A model generated the notes under the pieces. The model did no database searches, had not been told where the DNA came from, and saw nothing but the letters and a program-made list of their open reading frames with translations. Below, one piece after another: positions 14,842 through 21,075 of a stretch of 21,075 nucleotides of DNA. The translations under genes were made by a program, and so were the position numbers. How positions within the stretch are numbered: the first letter of the stretch is position 1; every line of letters starts with the position of its first letter. The DNA comes from an uncultured Clostridia bacterium (GTDB lineage Bacteria; Bacillota; Clostridia; Oscillospirales; Butyricicoccaceae): the NCBI GenBank assembly GCA_910586575.1, contig CAJUJQ010000044.1, positions 1 through 21,075 of the forward strand, written 5' to 3'.

Positions 14842-15377
14842 TGAAGGGATACACCATAACCGAGCAGGAAAACGGATTTGTTTTCCACATGATTATCACC
14901 GAGGAATATCTGAAAAAATCGCTCCGCGCGCTGCGCATGGGCGAGCGGAAAGTCATGTTTGCCTTTGCCTTTTTCGGACTGCTGGCGCTGGTCGGGCTGC
15001 TGAGCCTGCTGCAAGTAATCACGCTGTTCAACAACTTCATGTCCTCCATGCTGATTTTATACGCGGTGCTGTTCTGCTGTATCCAGTCCCAGAGCGAGCG
15101 CAGGACCGTCCACAGGCTGATGGAGCGCTGTGCCGCCCACGAGCCTGCCGATGTCGAGCGGGAATATACCTTCGGGGACGAAATCCTCTCGTATTCACCC
15201 GTGACCGGCAGCCGCAAAAGCTTCCCCTATGCCGAGCTGAAGGATTTCCGTGTCACCAAGGACGCGTTTCTGTTCCTGCTGAACGGCGCGACCTTTGTTT
15301 CGGTGCCGAAGGGCTGTTTTGCGGCGGGGCAGGCCGAGCGCTTTGAACACTTCGTACGCGGCAAACTGGGGCGGTGA
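14841..15377 (+). CDS. YcxB-like membrane protein
   Basis: 178-residue protein of the YcxB type, of unknown function. The first 35 residues (YTITEQENGFVFHMIITEEY) are a beta-rich N-terminal segment. Two adjacent hydrophobic helices lie at about 39-60 and 64-82. The cytoplasmic C-terminal domain has the family pattern REYTFGDEILSYSP, then FPYAELKDFRVTKDAFLFLLNG and FVSVPKGCF. The ATG at 14841 shares one base with the fhs stop. tsaE begins five bases after its stop, or overlaps it if a GTG at 15374 is used. It thus sits inside a coupled operon of metabolic and tRNA-modification genes, but nothing in the sequence says what it contributes there. Confidence 0.75.
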   Translation: MKGYTITEQENGFVFHMIITEEYLKKSLRALRMGERKVMFAFAFFGLLALVGLLSLLQVITLFNNFMSSMLILYAVLFCCIQSQSERRTVHRLMERCAAHEPADVEREYTFGDEILSYSPVTGSRKSFPYAELKDFRVTKDAFLFLLNGATFVSVPKGCFAAGQAERFEHFVRGKLGR

Positions 15378-15382
15378 TTCGG

Positions 15383-15805
15383 ATGGAGTTTGTTTCACAG
15401 TCTCCCGAGGAGACCGAGGCCATCGGCGCGCGGTTTGCGGAAGCCCTGCGCCCCGGCGATGTTGTCGCGCTGGAAGGCGACCTTGGCGCGGGCAAGACCG
15501 CCTTTGTGCGCGGTGTACTGCGGGGGCTGGGCTACGCGGGGCGCGTCACCAGTCCGACCTTTGCAATCGCGAACGAATACGAAACCTCCCGCGCGGCGGT
15601 CGTCCACTGTGATATGTACCGCATTTTAGATGAAAGCGCCCTGTATGAGCTGGGCTTCGGGGAGTATCTGGACGGCAGGCGCGTCGTGCTCATTGAATGG
15701 AGCGAAAATATCCGGTACGCGCTGCCGGAAACACGAAAAACCGTCCGTATCGTCTACGGGGAAGCCCCGGACGAGCGGAAAATCGAAATGGTGGAAGCGG
15801 AATGA
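15383..15805 (+). CDS. tsaE: tRNA t6A biosynthesis ATPase TsaE
   Basis: 140-residue P-loop ATPase that works with TsaB and TsaD to put the threonylcarbamoyl group on A37 of tRNAs reading ANN codons. Walker A is EGDLGAGKTAFVRG (Gly32-Thr39), followed by RVTSPTFAIANEYE, HCDMYRI and LGFGEYLDGRRVVLIEWSEN. All these are standard TsaE motifs, and the length is normal. The ATG at 15383 is preferred because family members begin there (MEFVSQSPEET); a GTG at 15374 in the same frame would overlap the upstream stop and cannot be excluded. The stop overlaps the tsaB ATG by four bases. tsaD is not in the window. Confidence 0.95.
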   Translation: MEFVSQSPEETEAIGARFAEALRPGDVVALEGDLGAGKTAFVRGVLRGLGYAGRVTSPTFAIANEYETSRAAVVHCDMYRILDESALYELGFGEYLDGRRVVLIEWSENIRYALPETRKTVRIVYGEAPDERKIEMVEAE

Positions 15806-16506
15806 AAATCCTGTCTTTTGAATCGTCATCCGCGTCGGCGTCGGTGGCGCTGACCGAGGGCGAAACACTGATTGCGCAGTCCTTCCAGAACTGCGGGCTG
15901 ACACACAGCCGCACACTGCTGCCTATGGCGGAGGCGCTGCTTGCGAACTGCGGAATCCCGATGGCGGTGGTGGACGGCTTCGCCGTGGCGGCGGGGCCGG
16001 GGTCGTTCACCGGTATCCGCATCGGCACGGCAACCGTCAAGGGGCTGGCGTTCGGGCTGGAGCGTCCCTGCGTCGGGGTCTCCACACTGGAAGCCATGGC
16101 GCGCGGGCTGGAGGGCCTGGAAGGGAATATTTGCTGCGTGATGGACGCGCGCGCGGGCCAGGTTTACAACGCGCTGTTCACGCTGGAAGGCGGAACGCTG
16201 CTGCGCCTTTGCCCTGACCGCGCCATCCCGCTCGATGAACTTGCCCAAGAAATCGGCAAAAAATCACAAATACTGGTTGGCGATGGCGCGAAAATGTGTT
16301 ATACTCAGAAAAGGGAATGCTGTCCGGGGCTTCGGCCCGCACCGGCGCACCTGCTGTATCCCACCGGATACGGGGTTGCGCGGGCTGCGCTCCCGCTGTT
16401 CGAAGCTGGGAAAACGGTCTCGGCGCAGGAATTGGACGCAAAATATTTGTGCGCGCCGCAAGCTGAGCGGGTGCGCATCCAAAAAATGGGAGGTATCACA
16501 TCATGA
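15802..16506 (+). CDS. tsaB: tRNA t6A biosynthesis protein TsaB
   Basis: 234-residue actin-like-fold protein, the non-catalytic scaffold that pairs with TsaD in the t6A complex. It opens MKILSFESSSASASVAL (phosphate-binding-like loop). The family motif GLTHSRTLLPM lies at 32-42 and GPGSFTGIRIG at 65-75; VMDARAGQVYNALF follows. The C-terminal GYGVARAAL closes the fold. It starts in an ATGA overlap with tsaE and its TGA overlaps the rpiB ATG in the same way. In many Firmicutes rimI and tsaD follow tsaB; here rpiB takes that place. A -10/-35 pair lies inside its 3' part (see separate entry). Confidence 0.94.
   Translation: MKILSFESSSASASVALTEGETLIAQSFQNCGLTHSRTLLPMAEALLANCGIPMAVVDGFAVAAGPGSFTGIRIGTATVKGLAFGLERPCVGVSTLEAMARGLEGLEGNICCVMDARAGQVYNALFTLEGGTLLRLCPDRAIPLDELAQEIGKKSQILVGDGAKMCYTQKRECCPGLRPAPAHLLYPTGYGVARAALPLFEAGKTVSAQELDAKYLCAPQAERVRIQKMGGITS
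16277..16305 (+). promoter_or_regulatory. Candidate internal promoter in tsaB, ahead of rpiB
   Basis: TTGGCG at 16277-16282, a 17-base spacer, and TATACT at 16300-16305 with an extended TGT. It is embedded in coding sequence about 200 bases before rpiB and could give rpiB and upp an fhs-independent transcript. Chance is possible. Confidence 0.35.
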
Positions 16507-16955
16507 AAATGAATATCGCAATCGGGAACGACCACGCGGGTTACGCGCTCAAGGTCAAGCTGATGGAAATGCTCAAGGACGACTATGATTTCACCGATTA
16601 CGGCTGCTTCTCCGCCGACCGATTCGATTACCCGGACTCTGCGGAAGCGGTTGCAAACGCCATCATGGAGGGCAGGCACGAGCGCGGTATCCTGATTTGC
16701 GGCTCGGGCATCGGCATCTCGATTGCTGCAAATAAGGTGCCCGGCATCCGCGCGGCAGCGTGCCAGAGCTACTTTGCGGCGAAATACTGCCGCCTGCACA
16801 ACGACGCGCAGATTATCTGCCTGGGCGAGCGCATCACCGGCCCCGGCGAAGCCTGCGAGATGGTCAAGGCGTTCCTGGGCGGCGAGCTTGAGGGCGGACG
16901 CCATGCGGGCCGCATCGAAAAGATTCACGCGATTGAGAAGAAGCACTTCAAATAA
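16503..16955 (+). CDS. rpiB: Ribose-5-phosphate isomerase B
   Basis: 150-residue RpiB/LacAB-family isomerase interconverting ribose 5-phosphate and ribulose 5-phosphate in the pentose phosphate pathway. Typical parts are AIGNDHAGYALK (Asp10, His11), the YPDSAEAVANAI helix, the active-site loop LICGSGIGISIAANK with the catalytic Cys near 64, and HNDAQIICLGERITG. The ATG at 16503 overlaps the tsaB TGA by four bases and is served by GGGAGGT about nine bases before. It supplies ribose phosphate, hence PRPP, which the next gene uses; rpiB close to upp is also known in Bacillus. The sugar could instead be allose or galactose phosphate, but the motifs fit ribose best. Confidence 0.93.
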   Translation: MKMNIAIGNDHAGYALKVKLMEMLKDDYDFTDYGCFSADRFDYPDSAEAVANAIMEGRHERGILICGSGIGISIAANKVPGIRAAACQSYFAAKYCRLHNDAQIICLGERITGPGEACEMVKAFLGGELEGGRHAGRIEKIHAIEKKHFK

Positions 16956-16982
16956 TATGGCTGTTTGCATTCGTTAAAAATG

Positions 16983-17030
16983 ACCGTATTTATGGTAGGG
17001 GAGGGGCTTGCCTCCCCCGCACAAAACGGT
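16983..17030. repeat. GC-rich nested inverted repeat between rpiB and upp
   Basis: GGGGAGG (16998-17004) and CCTCCCC (17011-17017) form a perfect 7-bp stem with a GGCTTG loop, framed by ACCGT (16983-16987) and ACGGT (17026-17030). The shape GTAGGGG...GGCTTGCC...CCCGCACAAAACGG resembles a short repeat I associate with several clostridial genomes. There is no T tract, so it is not a classical terminator. Confidence 0.55.
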
Positions 17031-17103
17031 AATTCCCGCAGGAAACGGGATAGGCAATATGGAGTACCCCTTCCCCGGACAACAGAAAAAGGAGTGACAA
17101 AGC

Positions 17104-17730
17104 ATGGCAGTACATGAAATGGATCACCCGCTGATCCTCCACAAGCTGAGCCTGATGCGCGACAAACAGACAGGTGTCAAGGAATTCCGAGAAGCCACCA
17201 AGGAAATTGCAATGCTGATGTGCTATGAAGCGACGCGCGACCTGCCGCTGAAAACCATCGAAATCGAAACCCCGGTTGCCCATGCAAAGGTACGGGTGAT
17301 TTCGGGCAAAAAAATTGCGATTGTCCCCATCCTGCGCGCCGGGCTTGGCATGGTGGACGGCATGTTGGAGCTGATTCCGACCGCCAAGGTCGGCCATCTG
17401 GGCATGTACCGTGACCCGGACACCCTGAAACCGGTCAGCTATTACTGCAAAATGCCGCCCGATATCGCGGAGCGTGACTGCCTGATTGTCGATCCGATGC
17501 TGGCAACCGGCGGTTCTTCGGCTGCGGGCATTCAGGTGCTCAAGGATATGGGCGTCAAGCATATCAAGCTGATGTGCCTGCTGGCAGCGCCGGAAGGCCT
17601 CGCGGTGATTCAGAAGGAGCATCCGGACGTGGAAGTCTTTGTCGCGGCGATTGACGAAAGGCTTAATGACCACGGCTATATCGTCCCCGGCCTGGGCGAC
17701 GCGGGTGACCGCATTTTTGGTACGAAGTAA
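17104..17730 (+). CDS. upp: Uracil phosphoribosyltransferase
   Basis: 208-residue enzyme making UMP from uracil and PRPP in pyrimidine salvage. It has HPLILHKLSLMRDKQTG at the N-terminus, RAGLGMVDGMLELIPTAKVG in the middle, the PRPP loop IVDPMLATGGSSAAGI (about 129-144) and the C-terminal uracil-binding IVPGLGDAGDRIFGTK. The length is exactly typical. The ATG at 17104 follows AAAAGGAGTGACAAAGC, a strong ribosome site. It comes 148 bases after rpiB, with a hairpin repeat between; whether it shares the fhs-rpiB transcript is open. No PyrR-type attenuator or uracil permease is present. Confidence 0.97.
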   Translation: MAVHEMDHPLILHKLSLMRDKQTGVKEFREATKEIAMLMCYEATRDLPLKTIEIETPVAHAKVRVISGKKIAIVPILRAGLGMVDGMLELIPTAKVGHLGMYRDPDTLKPVSYYCKMPPDIAERDCLIVDPMLATGGSSAAGIQVLKDMGVKHIKLMCLLAAPEGLAVIQKEHPDVEVFVAAIDERLNDHGYIVPGLGDAGDRIFGTK

Positions 17731-17735
17731 TGTTT

Positions 17736-17772
17736 GGGGGGGGGGCGCTGTCCCCCCTCTTTTTGGGGGAGG
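17736..17772 (+). terminator. G-tract hairpin with T tract, overlapping the next ribosome site
   Basis: Ten G (17736-17745), CGCTGT, six C (17752-17757), then TCTTTTT gives a compact intrinsic terminator right after upp. The same C run (TCCCCC 17751-17756) can instead pair with GGGGGA at 17765-17770, which is part of the ribosome site of the following HAD gene. Two exclusive hairpins are therefore possible. The G run is also prone to sequencing and replication slippage. Confidence 0.6.
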
Positions 17773-17776
17773 AAAA

Positions 17777-18415
17777 ATGGAAAAATTTGACGGAATCCTG
17801 TTCGACCTGGACGGGACGCTTTGGGATGCCACGGCGCAGATTGCCGAGGCGTGGAACCAAGTGATTGCAGAGGCGCGGGAAGCGCTGGCACCCTACGGCA
17901 AAGGGAAACCGCTGACGGCGGCGGATTCGCGGGCGCTGTGCGGCAAAACTATGGACGTGATCGCGGATGAGCTGTTCGGGGACTACCCGGAAAAGGCGGC
18001 GATTGCTGACCGCTGCTATTCACACGAGAACGATTATTTGCGGGTACATCCCGGCGTGGTTTATCCCGATGTCGGCGGGGCGCTCAGGGCGCTGGCGGAG
18101 AAAGTGTCGCTGTATGTAGTCTCCAACTGCCAGGCGGGGTATATTGAAGTGTTTTTGGAGACCTCCGGTTTTTCGGAGTATTTCTCCGGGCATCTCAGTT
18201 ACGGTGATACCGGGCTTCCCAAGTGGGACAATATCCGGCTGATGTGCGAGCGCGAAGGGCTGCGCAATCCGCTCTATATCGGCGACACCCAGGGCGACGC
18301 CGACGCGGCAGCAAAAGCCGGAGTGGCGTTTGCGCACGCGCAGTATGGATTCGGCGAAGTGCCTGGGGCGGCGATTGTTATCCCTGCTCCGGTGGAGCTT
18401 GCATCCGTTTTATAA
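17777..18415 (+). CDS. HAD-superfamily hydrolase, subfamily IA (phosphoglycolate phosphatase-like)
   Basis: 212 residues with the C1-cap HAD layout. Motif I is GILFDLDGTLWD (Asp10, Asp12), followed by an alpha-helical cap (about 18-85) containing LCGKTMDVIADELFGDYPE. Motif II is YVVSNCQAGY near 118, the motif III lysine lies in GLPKWDNIRL, and motif IV is PLYIGDTQGDADAAAKAG. The closest families are Gph-like phosphatases and beta-phosphoglucomutases; the substrate is unknown. The ATG at 17777 is served by GGGGGAGG, which is part of the hairpin described just upstream. An upstream in-frame extension would run through upp and was rejected. The gene ends in the stem of a bidirectional terminator. 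Confidence 0.88.
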   Translation: MEKFDGILFDLDGTLWDATAQIAEAWNQVIAEAREALAPYGKGKPLTAADSRALCGKTMDVIADELFGDYPEKAAIADRCYSHENDYLRVHPGVVYPDVGGALRALAEKVSLYVVSNCQAGYIEVFLETSGFSEYFSGHLSYGDTGLPKWDNIRLMCEREGLRNPLYIGDTQGDADAAAKAGVAFAHAQYGFGEVPGAAIVIPAPVELASVL

Positions 18416-18453
18416 AAAAGAAAGCCTTCCGAAAAGGAGGGCTTTCTTTTTTA
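18413..18453. terminator. Bidirectional terminator between converging genes
   Basis: Stem 18413-18430 and 18436-18453: 18 bp with one G-U pair and a GAAAA loop. The A-rich and T-rich outer parts give a T tract in either direction. It contains the TAA of the HAD gene and lies 10 bases from the stop of the minus-strand SLH gene. Confidence 0.9.
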
Positions 18454-18463
18454 TATACCAGTC

Positions 18464-19825
18464 TTATTTATAATAGGCATACAATGTATTTCCATATCGC
18501 GCCTGGAAGAAATTCGAGGAGCGGTATTTCATTTCGAGCTCGGCGTCGTACAGGTATGTTTTCCCGTTCAGCACAATCTCAACCCAGCCGTGCGGCTGCC
18601 GGTTCTTGCCCAGCCAGCCGACCACGGTATGTGCGTCATAGCCCAGCTCCCGCGCCAGCAGGCAGAAAGTGGCGGCGTAGCCGAAGCAGTTGCCGCGCCC
18701 GTCCCGCAGGAAGGCTTCCGCGTAGGCAGGCTCCCAGCCGGTCCGACCCTTGGAAATCAGTTCGCGCTTAATATAGGTGAAGCGGTCGCGCACATGGCTG
18801 TAAACCGCACGCAGCTTTTCGGTCTCTGTCATGGAAGCGTTGGTTTGGGTACGGATGATTTCTGCCAGAATATTGTCCAGCGTGGGGTTCCCGGTGGTAT
18901 AGCGCCCGTCCGCGCCGAAGGCGAAGCCGTCCACCGTCCGGGAGCGCACAAACCTGCCGCTTTGCGAGCAGTAGAGCCAGCCGTCGATATTGTGAAAGCC
19001 GTCCGCAAGCGGATGCCGTTCCTCGGTCAGGGAGACCCAATGCTCTCCCGCTTCCGCGTATTCCTGCTCGTGGGAAACCGTCGCTTCCATTATCTGCGCA
19101 TACGCCCAGTGTGTTTCGGGGACGTCGGGGAAAAACCGTACCTTTTCGGAAGTGCGGATGGTATCCGTGTCCGGTTCGCGCCCCAGCAGGCGGTTGAATA
19201 CGGCGGCGGCTTCGGCGCGCGTCAGCGGGTCATCCGGACGGAAACAGCCGTCCTCCGGCCTGCTGAACAGCCCGTTTGCGGCTGCAATGCCGATTTCCTC
19301 ATAATAAGGCGCGCCAACCGGCACATCAAGGAAAGTGATGGGAATCCGCCCGCGCGGCAGGAAGCAGGCGGCCGCAGCCGCGCATTCCGCCCGGGTAAAC
19401 GGCTCGTCCGGACGGAACATCCCTTCTTCGTCGCCGGGCATCACGCCCGCGCGTGCCAGTGAATTGGCGGCGGCGGCATACCACGCGGTTTCCGGCACGT
19501 CGGGGAAGCCGCCCTCGATTTCGGGCGGGTCGTCCGCCAGCGTATATAGGATTTGCGCCGCTTCGGCGCGAGTCAGCCCCTTGTCAGGCTCAAACATGCC
19601 CACGCCGCTGCCGTCCATATATTTGAGATGGCTGGCGGCTTCCTCCCGGAGCGTAAGCGCGTTTTCCCGCGCTGAGCATTCCAGAAGCTGCTGCACCGTC
19701 TCGATAAACGTCTGTACCGCCGAACCGGACGCCGCTTCCGGGCGCTCGGCGGCGGCCGGTGGATTCGCCCCCATCAAAAGCAGCACCGCAGCAAGCATCC
19801 CCGCCGCTGCCCGCTTGTTGTTCAT
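18464..19825 (-). CDS. Secreted SLH-domain protein with transglutaminase-like domain
   Basis: 453 residues. A signal peptide spans 1-26 (basic NNKR, hydrophobic core, A-A-A before Glu27). S-layer homology repeats follow at about 60-100, 106-157 and 165-215, with PD-x-x-LTRAEAA cores (FEPDKGLTRAEAA, FRPDEPFTRAECA, FRPDDPLTRAEAA), plus a fourth FPDVPETHWA start at 232. A short cell-wall-binding-like stretch (GWLYCSQSGRFV, 282-293) comes next. The C-terminal transglutaminase/protease-like fold (about 332-453) has a complete triad: Cys380 in GRGNCFGYA, His412 in QPHGWVEI and Asp427 in TYLYDAEL. SLH repeats normally hold proteins on pyruvylated wall polymers. It may be a cell-surface peptidase or cross-linking enzyme; the reaction is unproven. 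GGAGGGGG precedes the ATG. Confidence 0.88.
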   Translation of the reverse strand: MNNKRAAAGMLAAVLLLMGANPPAAAERPEAASGSAVQTFIETVQQLLECSARENALTLREEAASHLKYMDGSGVGMFEPDKGLTRAEAAQILYTLADDPPEIEGGFPDVPETAWYAAAANSLARAGVMPGDEEGMFRPDEPFTRAECAAAAACFLPRGRIPITFLDVPVGAPYYEEIGIAAANGLFSRPEDGCFRPDDPLTRAEAAAVFNRLLGREPDTDTIRTSEKVRFFPDVPETHWAYAQIMEATVSHEQEYAEAGEHWVSLTEERHPLADGFHNIDGWLYCSQSGRFVRSRTVDGFAFGADGRYTTGNPTLDNILAEIIRTQTNASMTETEKLRAVYSHVRDRFTYIKRELISKGRTGWEPAYAEAFLRDGRGNCFGYAATFCLLARELGYDAHTVVGWLGKNRQPHGWVEIVLNGKTYLYDAELEMKYRSSNFFQARYGNTLYAYYK

Positions 19826-19888
19826 AAGCTTCCCCCTCCAAAGGCCGCGCGCAGTCTTTTTTACTGCCCGCGATCATATCTATTTTCA

Positions 19889-19916
19889 ATTATATGCATT
19901 TTTTAGAAAAAGTCAA
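19889..19916 (-). promoter_or_regulatory. Strong promoter for the SLH-transglutaminase gene
   Basis: On the minus strand, TTGACT (19911-19916) and a perfect TATAAT (19889-19894) with a 16-base spacer lie in an AT-rich island, about 65 bases before the ATG. Five of six and six of six consensus bases suggest high vegetative expression. Confidence 0.8.
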
Positions 19917-19970
19917 TGTAAATTTGGCTAATTTGTCGAAAACGCGGGGCGTCAAACCCCAACCGCAATC

Positions 19971-20003
19971 AAACAGGGACAACCGCAGCGGCTGTCCCCG
20001 TTT
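19971..20003 (-). terminator. Terminator candidate downstream of the beta-galactosidase gene
   Basis: Arms 19971-19985 and 19989-20003 pair over 15 positions with a CAG loop. The two exceptions are A-C mismatches on the plus strand but G-U pairs in minus-strand RNA, so the hairpin belongs to leftward transcription. The downstream T content (TGTTTGATT) is modest. Confidence 0.6.
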
Positions 20004-20048
20004 ACAAAAGGATATGGGAGGATGATATGAAGAAGGCATGGAAAGGGG

Positions 20049-20086
20049 GATTGCGGTTCGGGGAAGCGCATTGTCCCGCCGCAATC
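20049..20086. repeat. Inverted and direct repeats of CCGCAATC after the beta-galactosidase gene
   Basis: GATTGCGG at 20049-20056 pairs with CCGCAATC at 20079-20086, with an inner CGGG/CCCG pair. The same arm, extended to 10 bp, pairs perfectly with AACCGCAATC at 19961-19970 on the far side of the terminator hairpin. The 20004-20088 stretch holds no supported gene. Confidence 0.45.
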
Positions 20087-20088
20087 TA

Positions 20089-21032
20089 TCAGATTCGGAT
20101 ACGGAAAGAAACCGTGATCTTTTCGTTTGCATCGGCATGGTACGCAGGTTCGACATCGGCGCCCCAGCTGTCGATGCCGCCCACGCCGCGCATGGCGCCG
20201 CAGACCGTGACCACGGTGCGCACCGGCTGTGGAAGCTCCTCACGATGGGCGGCGGCTTCCAGCTGCTGCGGGGTATAGGGCAGCGCGGAGAAGGCGAACG
20301 GTTTGCCGGTGGCTTCCAGCGTCAGCGTTGCTCCGTCCCTGCGGTGCAGGGAAACCGCGCGCGTGTCGGTATGGCAGCCGCACTCCTGCGGGACAAGGTA
20401 AGCGGGGAGCTGCGGCACTTCACAGTGCCAACCGAAGCGCCCGCCTTTTTTGCGGTCGGGGTAGGTTTCGCCGGATAGTCCCAGCCAGTGAACGGATTCC
20501 AGCGGTTCGGGCGTTTCAAAGCGCAGCCCGAACAGCGGAAGCTCGGGACGTCCCGCTCTGCCGAAATACTGCGCGGTAACATCAAACCAACCGGCGGCGT
20601 CTACTGTGTAGGTCACATCGGCGCGCAGCCCCGGCAGCGCGGGCGCGGTATACGTATAACGAACGGAAAGGATGCGCTCATTTTCGGCAAGAACCTCAAA
20701 ACCGCCGCACGTCTGCCATCGGTCAGCCGCCGACCAGACAGCGCTGCCCGCCGCAAAGCCGTTGCCAAGGTCGTTCTCGGTTGGGGCGCGCCAGTAAGCC
20801 GGACGGGGCGCGCGCCACAGCCATTCACGTCCGCCGCTGCGCAGCGACACCGGCCCGCCTTCCGGCATAGAGAACAGAATCTCAAAACTGTCGCCGCGCA
20901 CGCCCAGCGCGCCGTCCCCGTGCGCAATGCGCAGAGGGCTTTTCTTCGCAGGGTATGCGGGAAGCTTTGCCGCCGCCGCTGCCGCGCGGTTGGCTTCGTC
21001 CCATTCCGCCCGTGCTTCCGGGGAGGCATACC
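20089..21032 (-). CDS. lacZ: Beta-galactosidase (LacZ type, GH2), C-terminal part
   Basis: About 314 genuine residues of the C-terminus of a large glycoside hydrolase family 2 beta-galactosidase, which hydrolyses lactose and other beta-galactosides. The part seen is the linker before domain 5 and the beta-galactosidase small-chain domain: WLWRAPRPAYWRAPTENDLG carries the RAPT-x-ND motif, followed by the long beta-sandwich with FGLRFETPE and WLGLSGETYPDR. The closing GVGGIDSWGADVEP lies near the C-terminus. The catalytic TIM barrel lies outside the window. The reading frame continues to 21072, but the 13 residues beyond Trp (EVTGVQTCALPI) are translated adapter, so the true 5' limit is the contig edge at 21032. 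The stop is at 20089. Confidence 0.9.
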
Positions 21033-21075
21033 AGATCGGAAGAGCACACGTCTGAACTCCAGTCACCTCCAATCA
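21033..21075. other. Illumina TruSeq adapter and index (artefact)
   Basis: From 21033 the sequence is the TruSeq read-through adapter: it begins AGATCGGAAGAGCACACG and runs on to CTGAACTCCAGTCAC at 21052-21066. Nine bases (CTCCAATCA) that fit an 8-base index plus the next adapter base follow. This is library sequence, not genome, and should be trimmed. Confidence 0.98.

Noticed and set aside
20027..20278. Plus-strand 83-codon frame with a good ribosome site (GGGAGG five bases before ATG 20027).
   Set aside because: From 20089 on it runs antisense to the well-supported beta-galactosidase C-terminus, its residues beyond about 20 look like reverse-frame noise, and no family is recognisable. The ribosome site is probably chance, though a short peptide cannot be excluded.
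1..21032. CRISPR array, tRNA genes, prophage, toxin-antitoxin or defence genes.
   Set aside because: No regularly spaced repeats, no cloverleaf sequences and no recognisable phage or defence proteins were seen on either strand.

Overview
The window reads as one assembled contig from a Gram-positive anaerobe of the class Clostridia, probably an Oscillospiraceae/Ruminococcaceae-type gut or fermenter bacterium. This rests on the gene set: cwlD-type cell-wall amidase, radA, formate-tetrahydrofolate ligase, tsaE/tsaB, rpiB, upp, SLH-domain exoprotein, paired small ChrA proteins, AzlCD. The Clostridia-like 5S rRNA tail and the high-GC coding style with GGAGG ribosome binding sites agree. Species cannot be named from sequence alone. 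Both ends are assembly edges. The left end starts inside a 5S rRNA gene, a common break point at rRNA repeats. The last 43 bases (21033-21075) are Illumina adapter, not genome.

Layout. 1-360: 5S tail, its terminator and a 163-bp MITE-like inverted-repeat element. 351-3526: a visibly AT-richer accessory stretch. It holds the 3' stump of a GNAT acetyltransferase cut by the MITE-like element, a frameshifted AlkD-like DNA alkylation repair gene, the azlC-azlD exporter pair, a YdeI/OmdA-family gene and a small alpha/beta hydrolase. 3564-5209: an overlapping OmpR-type response regulator and a single-pass histidine kinase with no obvious target next door, closed by a strong terminator. 5427-7486: cwlD and radA from one promoter. 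7692-8969: an XRE helix-turn-helix fused to a multi-pass membrane protein with an outer domain and a convincing internal start. 9060-9845: GNAT acetyltransferase. 10079-11790: two tandem Cof-type HAD phosphatases, bracketed by two copies of the same hairpin repeat.

11863-12965 (minus): a two-gene ChrA transporter pair, divergent from fhs. 13168-16955: a tightly overlapping operon fhs - YcxB-like membrane protein - tsaE - tsaB - rpiB, which links one-carbon metabolism, tRNA t6A modification and pentose phosphate metabolism. 17104-18415: upp and a HAD hydrolase, separated by an unusual G-tract hairpin. 18464-19825 (minus): secreted SLH plus transglutaminase-like protein with a strong promoter. 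20089-21032 (minus): C-terminal part of a LacZ-type beta-galactosidase, cut by the contig end.

Most of the window is ordinary housekeeping and accessory DNA; I do not see a clearly new multi-gene system. The points that most deserve a second look are these: the XRE-membrane fusion with its internal start and palindromic upstream site; the competing hairpins between upp and the following HAD gene; the shared hairpin repeats around the HAD pair; the MITE-like element; and the adapter-derived false N-terminus at the right end.
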